A DNA stretch of 64,000 nt from Oceanicaulis alexandrii DSM 11625 (lineage in GTDB: Bacteria > Pseudomonadota > Alphaproteobacteria > Caulobacterales > Maricaulaceae): the NCBI RefSeq assembly GCF_000420265.1, contig NZ_ATUP01000001.1, forward strand, positions 1,922,001 to 1,986,000, written 5' to 3'. The position numbers and the translations under genes were made by a program. Below the pieces are notes generated by a model. It searched no databases and was not told the origin of the DNA. It saw only the letters and a program-made list of their open reading frames with translations. Below are positions 46,449 through 54,290 of this stretch, in pieces; positions within the stretch are counted from its first letter, which is position 1, and each line of letters begins with the position of its first letter.

Positions 46449-47655
46449 ATACGAAGCCCTGGACGCGGCCGGCAAGCGCACCAAAGGGCTGTTGTCTGCG
46501 GACTCCGAGGCCGCCGCGCGCAAGGAGCTGCGCCGCCGGCGGCTGGCGCCTCTGTCCGTGGCGCGCGCCAGCGAGCGCTCTGAGAGCGGCGTCTTAAAAG
46601 CGCTGGTCAAGCCCAAAGGCTTGTCTGAAGAGGATCTGACCGGCGTCACGCGCCAGCTCGCCACCCTGATCGACGCCGGCATGCCGATTGAAGAAGCGGT
46701 CGGACTGATTGGCGGTCAGGCTGACAAGGCCCCGGTGGAACGCGTTCTGATGGGGGTGCGCGAGAAGGTCACGGAAGGCGAACGCCTGTCAGAGGCCATG
46801 GCCGCCTATCCCGACAGCTTCCCCGGCGTGTATCGCGCCATGGTCGCGGCCGGTGAAGGCGCGGGCGGTCTGGGCCGCGTGCTCGACCGGCTGGCGGAGT
46901 ATCTGGAAAAGGCAGGCGCGTTGAAGCGCCGGGTCGGCGCGGCGCTGATCTATCCCGGCGTTCTGGGGGCCGTGGCGCTGCTGGTGGTCTGCGTGCTGCT
47001 GGTGGCCATCGTGCCCAAGATCGCCGAGCAGTTTGACACCATGAACATGACCCTGCCGTTGCTGACGCGGGTCATGATCACGCTGTCCAATGGCTTGCAG
47101 GCGAGCTGGCCGGTCCTGTTGCTGCTGCTCCTGGGCGCCGGGCTGGCTTATGCCGTAGCGATTCGTCGCGATCCTGTGAAGCGCGCGGTGCAGAGCACGC
47201 AGCTGGGCATGCCGGGGTTGGGCGGGTTCGCCCGCAAGGTCGAGGCGGCGCGGTTTGCGCGCACCATGGCGATCCTGATCAATGCTGGCGCGGTGCTACC
47301 CGAGGCTTTGCGCGCGTCGCGCCGGGCGTCTGACAACCTGCCCTTTCAGGATATGATGAGCAGCGTGATCGACAAGGTGGAGACGGGCAAAGGGCTGGCG
47401 GATGCGCTTCGTCAGGCGCGCTGGTTCCCGCCGCTCATGGTCTACATGGTCGCCGCCGGGGAACGCTCGGGCCGGCTGGCGGAGATGTTTGAGCGCGCCG
47501 CCGAACATATGGAAGCGGATGTGGACGGCGCCATCACGGTGGGTTTGAGCCTTCTGGAGCCGGGGATCATCATCGCCATGGCCGTGGTGGTGGTCGGGAT
47601 CGTGCTGTCGATCCTGCTGCCGATCCTGCAACTGAACACCGCTGCGCTGGGATAG
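46435..47655 (+). CDS. gspF: Type II secretion inner-membrane platform protein GspF
   Basis: 406 residues from the ATG at 46435, which gives the usual GspF start MAAFEYEALDAAGKRTKG; a frame from 46423 adds four residues. Two T2SSF four-helix domains (about 70-190 and 270-395) carry GMPIEEAVGLIGGQ and INAGAVLPEALRASR. Three TM segments follow the domains, including VALLVVCVLLVAIVPKIAEQF. It couples GspE to pseudopilin assembly. The start lies inside gspE, which indicates translational coupling. Confidence 0.95.
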   Translation: MAAFEYEALDAAGKRTKGLLSADSEAAARKELRRRRLAPLSVARASERSESGVLKALVKPKGLSEEDLTGVTRQLATLIDAGMPIEEAVGLIGGQADKAPVERVLMGVREKVTEGERLSEAMAAYPDSFPGVYRAMVAAGEGAGGLGRVLDRLAEYLEKAGALKRRVGAALIYPGVLGAVALLVVCVLLVAIVPKIAEQFDTMNMTLPLLTRVMITLSNGLQASWPVLLLLLLGAGLAYAVAIRRDPVKRAVQSTQLGMPGLGGFARKVEAARFARTMAILINAGAVLPEALRASRRASDNLPFQDMMSSVIDKVETGKGLADALRQARWFPPLMVYMVAAGERSGRLAEMFERAAEHMEADVDGAITVGLSLLEPGIIIAMAVVVVGIVLSILLPILQLNTAALG

Positions 47656-47681
47656 CGCAGCCAGCAAGGAGACACAGAGAC

Positions 47682-48143
47682 ATGCTGCTCACGAAGAATG
47701 ACGCGCGCCGTCTCGAGGATGACGAAGCCGGGCTGAGCTTGGTTGAAGTCATGGTGGTGGTGGTGATCATCGGGCTTCTGGCCACTATCATCACCATGAA
47801 TGTGCTGCCCATGCTGGGCCAGGCGAACTCCTCGACCGCCACGACTCAGATCAGCCAGCTCGAACAGGCGCTGGAGACCTATCGTCTGCGCATGGGGCGC
47901 TATCCCGGCACGGATGAAGGGCTGGAGGCGCTGGTGACCCCGCCGTCTGACGCACGTCTGGCGACCCGGTTTCCCGAAGGCGGCTTCATCAACAATCTGC
48001 CGACTGACCCCTGGGGCAATGAATTCCTCTACCTCTATCCCGGCGAGCATGGCCGGTTTGACGTCTGGACCTATGGCGCAGACGGTCGTGAAGGCGGCGA
48101 GGGCGAGGACGCTGATATCGGCAACTGGACTGAAGAGGCGTAG
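47682..48143 (+). CDS. gspG: Major pseudopilin GspG
   Basis: 153 residues. The prepilin peptidase site is G-LSLVE after a 17-residue leader, with Leu rather than Phe at +1 and Glu at +5. The hydrophobic assembly helix is VMVVVVIIGLLATIITMNVL. The globular domain has RMGRYPGTDEGLEALV and the calcium-loop region NLPTDPWGNEFLYLYPGEHG, both diagnostic of GspG. It is the main pseudopilus subunit. The last base of its stop codon is the first base of the gspH GTG start. Confidence 0.95.
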   Translation: MLLTKNDARRLEDDEAGLSLVEVMVVVVIIGLLATIITMNVLPMLGQANSSTATTQISQLEQALETYRLRMGRYPGTDEGLEALVTPPSDARLATRFPEGGFINNLPTDPWGNEFLYLYPGEHGRFDVWTYGADGREGGEGEDADIGNWTEEA

Positions 48144-48688
48144 TGATCCGGACTGCCCCCCGATCCTGTCAGGCGGGCGTCTCGCTGGTGGAGACGCTGG
48201 CGGCGCTGGCGATCATCGCGCTGGTGACGGGCGTAGCCGTGGTGATGCTGCGCCCTGAAGACGCGCCTGAACAGATTGAGGGCGAGGCGCTGGTGCGTGC
48301 GCTGAATGAGGCGCGTCAGGATGCGCTGGTGACGGGGCGGCATGTGGGCTTTGCGGCGCGCCAGGACGGGCGCGGGTATCAGTTCTTCCAGTTTGAGGAC
48401 GGCTTCTGGCGCGTGCGCACAGACCATCCGGCCTTTGACGCGCATCGCTTTGAAGACCCTGATCTGGTGCTGAGCGTTCAGTCCGGCGCGATCGCAAGGC
48501 GGGGCGAGTCCGGTCTGTCCACCGGCGCTCCGGACGTTCCCGCGCCTGAGGTCTGGTTTGATCCGACGGGCTTTGACCACCCCTTCGCTTATGAATTGCG
48601 CAGCGCGCAGGGGGGGCGCCGCATTGCGCGTGACGGGCAGGGCCATCTGAGCCTTGTTGACCCTGAAACGCCGGGGACGGCGTCATGA
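48143..48688 (+). CDS. gspH: Minor pseudopilin GspH
   Basis: 181 residues from a GTG start overlapping the gspG stop by one base. The leader MIRTAPRSCQAG is followed by VSLVETLAALAIIALVTG, with Val at +1 and Glu at +5 of the mature protein. The domain HVGFAARQDGRGYQFFQFEDG (about 68-88; GspH/FimT type) supports the call. GspH is thought to sit near the pseudopilus tip. It overlaps gspI by 4 bp. Confidence 0.87.
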   Translation: MIRTAPRSCQAGVSLVETLAALAIIALVTGVAVVMLRPEDAPEQIEGEALVRALNEARQDALVTGRHVGFAARQDGRGYQFFQFEDGFWRVRTDHPAFDAHRFEDPDLVLSVQSGAIARRGESGLSTGAPDVPAPEVWFDPTGFDHPFAYELRSAQGGRRIARDGQGHLSLVDPETPGTAS

Positions 48689-49053
48689 CCGGGCGTCTGC
48701 AAGCGGGGTTCTCTCTGATTGAAATGCTGGCGGCGCTGACGATTCTGGCGCTGGCGGGCGTGGCGTTGATGAACGCGCTGACCACGTCCACGCGATCGGC
48801 CACACTGGCGCGGGAGATGACGCTGGCGCAGATCGCTGCGCAGAATCTGCTCAGTGAGCAGATCCTCGACACGGATCCCGGCCAGATGCGCGAACGGACG
48901 GGCGAATATGCGCTGGGCGGGCTGAACTTCTCCTGGAGGCTGGAGATTGAAGCGACCGGCCAGCCTGATCTTGTGCGCTTGCGTCTGGTGGTCTCCGATC
49001 CGGAGACCGAGGCGGTCTATCAAGCGCTTGAAACCCTGCGGAGGACGTCATGA
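48685..49053 (+). CDS. gspI: Minor pseudopilin GspI
   Basis: 122 residues. The leader MTGRLQAG is cleaved before FSLIEMLAALTILALAGVAL, the canonical Phe +1 and Glu +5. QIAAQNLLSEQIL and the short beta domain LGGLNFSWRLEIEATG are typical of GspI. It nucleates the GspI-J-K tip complex. Both ends overlap neighbours by 4 bp. Confidence 0.9.
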   Translation: MTGRLQAGFSLIEMLAALTILALAGVALMNALTTSTRSATLAREMTLAQIAAQNLLSEQILDTDPGQMRERTGEYALGGLNFSWRLEIEATGQPDLVRLRLVVSDPETEAVYQALETLRRTS

Positions 49054-49715
49054 GCGGGCGGCGTGAAGCGGGGTTCTCACTGGTCGAAGTGCTAGCCGCA
49101 GTGATGGTTTTTGCGTTGATCAGTTCGATCAGCGTCGGCCTTCTGACCACGTCTTTGCGTGCGAAGGAGACGTCTGAAGCCGTACTGTCCGATCTGGCGG
49201 CGGTGCAGCGCATTCATGCCCTGATGGCCGAGGATGTTGGCCAGATGGTGATGCGCACGGCGCGCGATGAAGACGGCCTGACCGATCCGCGCCTGTTCGC
49301 GCTGGATGTCCAAGGCGCCGATCCGCTAGCGCCCGCGCGCGAGGGCGAGGCGCGAGAAATTCTGGTGCTGACGCGCACGGGCTGGGCCAATCCGGGCGGC
49401 GTTCAGCCGCGCTCGGGATTGCAGCGCGTGGCCTGGATCTATGACGGCGAGCAACTCTGGCGCGAAGCGGGCGCCTATCCCGATCAGGCGCGCGGAACGG
49501 CGCCGGTGCGCCAGCTGATCGCGTCCGGCGTTTCCGATTTACGCCTGTCGGCGCTGATGGGCGGGGTATGGACCGACATCGTCCAGGTTCGGCCTGTCCC
49601 GAACAGCGAAGGGGGAAGTCAGGGGCCGCGCGCGCTGCGTGTTTTCTATACGCAGGCCGAGCTCGGTCCGATGGAGCATGTGGTGCTGTCGCCCACAGCG
49701 GAGCGAGGCGCATGA
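49050..49715 (+). CDS. gspJ: Minor pseudopilin GspJ
   Basis: 221 residues. The leader MSGRREAG precedes FSLVEVLAAVMVFALISSIS (Phe +1, Glu +5). EILVLTRTGWANPGGVQP and LQRVAWIYDGEQLWRE match the GspJ globular domain. It joins GspI and GspK at the tip. It overlaps gspI and gspK by 4 bp each. Confidence 0.92.
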   Translation: MSGRREAGFSLVEVLAAVMVFALISSISVGLLTTSLRAKETSEAVLSDLAAVQRIHALMAEDVGQMVMRTARDEDGLTDPRLFALDVQGADPLAPAREGEAREILVLTRTGWANPGGVQPRSGLQRVAWIYDGEQLWREAGAYPDQARGTAPVRQLIASGVSDLRLSALMGGVWTDIVQVRPVPNSEGGSQGPRALRVFYTQAELGPMEHVVLSPTAERGA

Positions 49716-50731
49716 GCACGCAGCAGACAAACCGAAGCTCAGAGCGCGGCACGGCTCTGGTCGCTGCGTTATTACTGGTCGCGCTGATGGCGGCGGTCGC
49801 GGTGCAGCTGATGGATGTGACGCGCTTTGCGGCCTTCAGGACCGCCCAGATCGATCAGCGCGCCCAGGCCCTGTGGACGGCGCGCGGCGCACGGGAGTTG
49901 GCCGAAGCGGCCTTCCTGAACGCGGGTGAGCCCGGCCGCGCCGTCATGCGCGCTGACGAGGCTTGGCTGGCGGGGCCTGTGGTGTTCCCGCTCGAGAACG
50001 GTCAGGTGGTCGGGCAGGTGTCTGATCACAATAACTGTCTGAACATCAACGCTCTGGTGCGGCCTGAAGTCTCGGGCGAAGACCGGCTCGGAACAGAGGC
50101 GGCGCAGCTGGAAGTCGAGCGTTTGCGTCAGGGCTTTTTGCGTCTGTCCGCTGAAATCGGCGTTCGGCCGGGCGAGGCGGAAAGCGTGCTCGCGCAGATC
50201 ATAGACTGGATGGATCTGGATGGATCCGCCGAGCCGGGCGGCGCGGAAGATCGCGCCTACGCCGCGTTCACGCCGCCGTATCGGGCCGCCAATCAGCGCT
50301 TTGTCGAGCTGGAGGAATTGCGCGCCCTGCCGGTGATGACGCCAGAGCTATATGCGCGTTATCAGCCTTTTTTGTGCGTTCTTCCCATTGCTGAGCAGCC
50401 GCCGCTGAACATCAACACCGTAGCGCTTGACCGGGCCATGCTGCTGGCGGTGCTGCTGGATGAAGACCTGACTCCGGGCGACGCCGAGACAGTGCTGTTC
50501 CGTCGTCCGCCCGCCGGGTATGAGAGCCTGGAGGAAGTCTGGGCTGACCCCCTGATCGCCGCGCTTGAGCTGAGCGATGAGGCGAAGATGCGGCTGGGCT
50601 TGCGCAGCCGCTGGTTCGAGATGGAGGTGAGCGTGCGTCTCACCGATACGCAATTTCAACTTGAGCAGCTGGCCGAGCTGCGCGACAGCAATGATCTGCG
50701 CCGCCGCAACCAGCGCTTTGGAGCGTTTTGA
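49712..50731 (+). CDS. gspK: Minor pseudopilin GspK
   Basis: 339 residues from the ATG at 49712; the longer frame from 49568 lies inside gspJ. The leader ends SSERG before TALVAALLLVALMAAVAVQL; as usual for GspK there is no Glu at +5. The large domain has ISDHNNCLNINALV-like DHNNCLNINALV (Cys-containing calcium region), AQIIDWMDLDGSAEPGG and PPLNINTVALDRAML (helix-hairpin-helix repeats). It caps the pseudopilus tip. It overlaps gspL by 4 bp. Confidence 0.93.
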   Translation: MSTQQTNRSSERGTALVAALLLVALMAAVAVQLMDVTRFAAFRTAQIDQRAQALWTARGARELAEAAFLNAGEPGRAVMRADEAWLAGPVVFPLENGQVVGQVSDHNNCLNINALVRPEVSGEDRLGTEAAQLEVERLRQGFLRLSAEIGVRPGEAESVLAQIIDWMDLDGSAEPGGAEDRAYAAFTPPYRAANQRFVELEELRALPVMTPELYARYQPFLCVLPIAEQPPLNINTVALDRAMLLAVLLDEDLTPGDAETVLFRRPPAGYESLEEVWADPLIAALELSDEAKMRLGLRSRWFEMEVSVRLTDTQFQLEQLAELRDSNDLRRRNQRFGAF

Positions 50732-52011
50732 TGACTGACGTGCTGATCCTTCAGCCGCCCCGCGCCAGTGCGGAACAGACCGGACTTGGCTGGAGCGTGG
50801 TCCGCTTGGGGGCGGTGATCGCTGAAGGCGTTCTGTCGCCAGGCGACATGCTGGAGCCGCCCCAGACGGTGCAGATCGACCATGCCGTCGTGTTGCTGCC
50901 GGCTGAAGATGTATTCGTGCGTCGCTTGCCCGTGCCGGGCCAGTCTGAACGCGATGCGCGCCGGGCGGCGCCGTTCCTGATTGAAGATCATCTCGCGCAG
51001 TCTCTTGAAGACGTGCAAGTCGCCTTGGGGCCTGTCGGCGCTGATGGTGCGCGCTGGCTGACGGCGGTGGACCGCACGCGGCTCAAGGCATGGCGTGAGA
51101 TGCTTGCGGGGGTTTTGGTCAAGCCGGTTTACGCGCTAAGCGACGCCCTGGCGCTTGAGGGTCAAGACGCGGATCTGGCGGTCATGAGCTATGGCGACCG
51201 TATCGTTTTCAAGACGCGGACAGGCGATCTGGCCGAGGCCGGGAGCGCGCCGGCGCGTGATCTCGATGCGGCGCTGTCTGATCCGGTTTGCGGCGCCATT
51301 GAGCCGCATCTTCTGACTCCGGTCCTGTCCGGCGTCGGACACCGTCTTGCTCCACGTCGTATTCTGATCAGCCCGGATCTGGACCTCTCGGCGCTGGCGC
51401 AGGGCGAGGCGGCCGTCTCCGCCACGCGCATCGCGGCGCCGGATCTGCGCCTTGAGGCGGCCGCTCTGACCGTCTCGCACCTGGAAAGCCTGCCGCGCGT
51501 TCTGGGCGACGAGTTCGCCACGAGCCTGGATTGGGCGGGGCTGCTCAAACCCTGGCGCTGGGCGGCGGGGCTGGCGCTGACCGCCTTGATCAGCGCGACC
51601 GCATTGATGGCGGTGCAGGCGGCCTATCTGGAGGACCGCGCCGAACGTTATGACGCGGCGCAGGCTGAGGCGTTTCGCACGCTGTTTCCGGATGCGCGCA
51701 TCGTCAATGTGCCGGCCCAGATGCGTCAGGCGCTCAATACCGTACGCGGCGGCGCAGAGGGCGGGGCTGGTTTTCTGCCGCTGGCGTCCGCTCTGGCCGA
51801 GATTGTTCGCGAAGTGGACGATGTGCGGGTGGACTCGGTGCGCTTTGACGCCAGCCGCGGCGAGTTGTCGGTGAGCGCGCTCTATTCCGGCTTTGGCGAT
51901 TTCGAGCGATTGCGCCGCGCGGCTGAAGCCCGCGGCGTGGTGCTGGAAGATGGCGGCGCCCGTCAAAGCGCGGCGGGCGTATCGGCTGAATTTACGGTGA
52001 GGCTGCCATGA
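50728..52011 (+). CDS. gspL: Type II secretion platform protein GspL
   Basis: 427 residues. The N-terminal cytoplasmic part is actin-like (VVLLPAEDVFVRRLPVPGQ; AAPFLIEDHLAQSLEDVQVA) and binds GspE. One TM (about 281-303, GLALTALISATALMAVQAAY) is followed by a ferredoxin-like periplasmic domain (FLPLASALAEIVREVDDVRV). It recruits the ATPase to the platform. It overlaps gspK and gspM by 4 bp, so expression is coupled. Confidence 0.9.
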   Translation: MMTDVLILQPPRASAEQTGLGWSVVRLGAVIAEGVLSPGDMLEPPQTVQIDHAVVLLPAEDVFVRRLPVPGQSERDARRAAPFLIEDHLAQSLEDVQVALGPVGADGARWLTAVDRTRLKAWREMLAGVLVKPVYALSDALALEGQDADLAVMSYGDRIVFKTRTGDLAEAGSAPARDLDAALSDPVCGAIEPHLLTPVLSGVGHRLAPRRILISPDLDLSALAQGEAAVSATRIAAPDLRLEAAALTVSHLESLPRVLGDEFATSLDWAGLLKPWRWAAGLALTALISATALMAVQAAYLEDRAERYDAAQAEAFRTLFPDARIVNVPAQMRQALNTVRGGAEGGAGFLPLASALAEIVREVDDVRVDSVRFDASRGELSVSALYSGFGDFERLRRAAEARGVVLEDGGARQSAAGVSAEFTVRLP

Positions 52012-52514
52012 GGGGGCAAGATATTTTGACGCCCGTGCGGCGGGCCTTTCTGGCGCGGACCGTGCGGGAGCAGATCCTGCTGGCGGGGCTGGCGGCCTTG
52101 CTGGCTTTGACCCTGATCTGGTTCGGGGTTCTGGGTCCGGTGATCAGCTGGCGTTCTGACGCCTTGCGGGCCTTCTCCCGCTCGGCGGAAGGCTATGAAA
52201 CCCTGCTGGTGCAGATCGAGGAGTATCGCGCGCTGGCCGCTCAGATCACGGCGCCTGAGGATCAAGAACCCTTGCGCACCCTGGCGGATCGCACCGCGCG
52301 CGAGCGCGCATTGGCGATCAGTCGCGTTCAGCCTCTGGAAGACGGCCGTCTGGGCGTCTGGATGGAGCAGGCGGACGCCAATGCCGTGCTGGCCTGGCTG
52401 GACGCTTTGGCGCGCGAGCAGGGCGTCGTTGTGGAGCGGATCAGCCTGGATCGCGAGGCCGATGAACGGGTGCGGGCGCAATTGACGCTGCGCCGTGTGA
52501 GCGAGGCGAATTGA
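52008..52514 (+). CDS. gspM: Type II secretion platform protein GspM
   Basis: 168 residues. A short cytoplasmic N-terminus precedes one TM (about 22-43, EQILLAGLAALLALTLIWFG), followed by a coiled segment and a small ferredoxin-like periplasmic domain ending VVVERISLDREAD. GspM pairs with GspL in the inner-membrane platform. Its place between gspL and gspN and the topology make the call safe. Confidence 0.9.
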   Translation: MRGQDILTPVRRAFLARTVREQILLAGLAALLALTLIWFGVLGPVISWRSDALRAFSRSAEGYETLLVQIEEYRALAAQITAPEDQEPLRTLADRTARERALAISRVQPLEDGRLGVWMEQADANAVLAWLDALAREQGVVVERISLDREADERVRAQLTLRRVSEAN

Positions 52515-53254
52515 TGCGCGTTTTTCTGGGTGTGCTGTTCGTCATCGCCTTGATCGCCGGGCTGGTGATGTCTGCTCCGGCGCGCCTGGTTTATGACGCG
52601 CTTGCCTCCTCCGGCGTGCAAGCGGGACTGGTGCAGGGCACGATCTGGAACGGGCAGGCGCTGCGGGTGCGCCGTGGCGATATTGAGCTTCAGCGTGTGG
52701 AGACCACGCTTGATCCCGGCTCGATTATGTCGGGCCGGATGCGTGTGCAGACCGAGATCGTGGATTCGCGCGTTCAGGGTCGGGCTGTCATCGGTGTGAC
52801 TTCAAATGGGATCGACATCCGGGACGCGCAGGGCGTCGTCGCGCTGTCCGCTTGGCCGGGCCTGGCCGCGATCCCTGCCTTCGATCTGGCTGGCGACGCC
52901 GTCGTCCAGCTGGATGGGGTGTCTGTGAGCCTTGACCCTGAGGGGCGATGTCTGTCGGCGGAGGGCGCAATGATGAGCCCGGCGCTCGCCGATCTGGGCG
53001 TGCGCTATGATGTGGATCTGCCGATCGTGGACATGACGCTGTCTTGCGCAGGCGAGCATGTGGCGCTCAGTCTGTCAGGATCAGGTCCGACGCTGGATCT
53101 GGAGGGCAGGATCGTGCTGGGCGCGCCGCAGCCGTCTTACCGGCTGCGGGCCACGCCGCATGACCCGGCGGCGGGGCCGGTGCTATCACTGTTGGGCTTT
53201 CAGCCTGAAGGCGCGGACTGGGTCGCCGAGAGCGGCGCGATGGGAGAGAGTTGA
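52514..53254 (+). CDS. gspN: Type II secretion protein GspN
   Basis: 246 residues from the ATG at 52514, whose first base is the last base of the gspM stop. One N-terminal TM or uncleaved signal (FLGVLFVIALIAGLVMSAPA) precedes a beta-rich periplasmic domain with ARLVYDALASSGVQAGLVQG and GTIWNGQALRVRRGDIEL, the GspN signature (T-x-W-G/N-x-x). GspN is an optional inner-membrane component. It is 2 bp from the next lipoprotein gene. Confidence 0.88.
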   Translation: MRVFLGVLFVIALIAGLVMSAPARLVYDALASSGVQAGLVQGTIWNGQALRVRRGDIELQRVETTLDPGSIMSGRMRVQTEIVDSRVQGRAVIGVTSNGIDIRDAQGVVALSAWPGLAAIPAFDLAGDAVVQLDGVSVSLDPEGRCLSAEGAMMSPALADLGVRYDVDLPIVDMTLSCAGEHVALSLSGSGPTLDLEGRIVLGAPQPSYRLRATPHDPAAGPVLSLLGFQPEGADWVAESGAMGES

Positions 53255-53256
53255 GC

Positions 53257-53757
53257 ATGCGGTGGATTATTGCAGGTTTGAGCGCGCTGGCGTTGAGCGC
53301 TTGCGCTGCGACCGGCCTCCAGCCCGGCCCGGCGCCTGCGCCGGCTCAAAGCGCTCCAGAGCGCGTGACCAGTCTGCCGCCGCAATCGTTGCCGGACGGC
53401 TCATGCGGCGTCTTCCTGTTTGGCGTGGGGGAGCGTCATCCGTTTGTGGTGTTTGAGGACGAACGCGCGCGACGCGCCCTGATTGTCCATGACGGCGCGG
53501 TGCACGAGCTGGAGGTGGCGGCTCAATCGGGCGCCTTCGTGATGGGGCAAAGCTTTTCCCGGGTGTATGCCGGCCCCACCCGCGATCAGACTTTCACGCT
53601 GACCGGGGAGGTGGACGAGGAGACCGGGTCGGGGCCCAGATTGACCAATGTCCTGTTGCGGGTGCGCGAGAGCGATGGCTCTGAAACCGTGCGGCCTTTG
53701 GGCGGCGTGTATTCGTGCCGCCAAGGCGCGGATCGTCTCGCAGCGTCGCGGCTCTAG
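53257..53757 (+). CDS. Small lipoprotein at the end of the gsp operon, candidate T2SS accessory factor
   Basis: 166 residues from the ATG at 53257. The lipobox LSAC puts the lipid Cys at residue 17, followed by a Pro/Ala-rich spacer (about 18-45) and a beta-rich domain of about 115 residues. Two mature Cys (in DGSCGVFLFG and VYSCRQGAD) could form a disulfide. I do not recognise a family. It is 2 bp after gspN and is the last gene on this strand, so it is co-expressed with the T2SS. No GspS/AspS-like gene is seen, so it is a candidate for a pilotin role in placing GspD in the outer membrane, though its beta-rich sequence differs from helical pilotins. Function is inference. Confidence 0.75.
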   Translation: MRWIIAGLSALALSACAATGLQPGPAPAPAQSAPERVTSLPPQSLPDGSCGVFLFGVGERHPFVVFEDERARRALIVHDGAVHELEVAAQSGAFVMGQSFSRVYAGPTRDQTFTLTGEVDEETGSGPRLTNVLLRVRESDGSETVRPLGGVYSCRQGADRLAASRL

Positions 53758-54242
53758 AACCCGGCGGGACCAGACAGGCCGCTTTGCTGCAACAGCCAGA
53801 CAAGAGCGATCCCGAAGGCCAGAAACGGGCCAAAGGCGATCATGCTGTCGGCCGTGACAGGCTTGCGCAGGATCAGCTTCAAAGTGAGCGCGTATACCAG
53901 CGCCGCCAGGCTTGAAAACAACAGGACTGCGGGCAAGGCCAACGCGCCGCACCAGGTGCCTGCGGCGGCGAACAATTTGGCGTCGCCCCGGCCCAGCCCG
54001 GGCCGTCCGCGCAGGCGCTCATAGCTCTTCTCGATCAGAACCAGCGCGGAATACCCGGCGATGCCTCCCAAAGCATGCAGCCAGACCGGGGCGCCCAGAA
54101 GGGCCGCCGCGATCACCCCGCCCGCAATCAGCGGCAAGGTGATCCGGTCGGGCAGAATGAACCGCCGGGCGTCAATCACCGACAGGGTGATCAAGGCGCC
54201 CAACAGGATCAAGGTCAGAAGGGGGCTGAGGACAGCGGACAT
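53754..54242 (-). CDS. gspO: Prepilin peptidase, minimal A24 type (GspO)
   Basis: A 162-residue membrane protein with about five to six TM segments. The aspartic-protease sites are Asp24 in SVIDARRFILPD and Asp about 90 in GLGRGDAKLFAAAG. The N-terminal cytoplasmic domain with the four-Cys zinc site, which gives PilD/GspO its methyltransferase activity, is absent. It probably cleaves the leaders of GspG-K. It is convergent with the gsp operon and shares overlapping stops in CTAG (53754-53757), so it has its own promoter. Confidence 0.88.
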   Translation of the reverse strand: MSAVLSPLLTLILLGALITLSVIDARRFILPDRITLPLIAGGVIAAALLGAPVWLHALGGIAGYSALVLIEKSYERLRGRPGLGRGDAKLFAAAGTWCGALALPAVLLFSSLAALVYALTLKLILRKPVTADSMIAFGPFLAFGIALVWLLQQSGLSGPAGF

Positions 54243-54290
54243 ATCGCCTTATCCCCTTCTGACGCGCTTTCGCCAAGTTTCGGCGACAGG

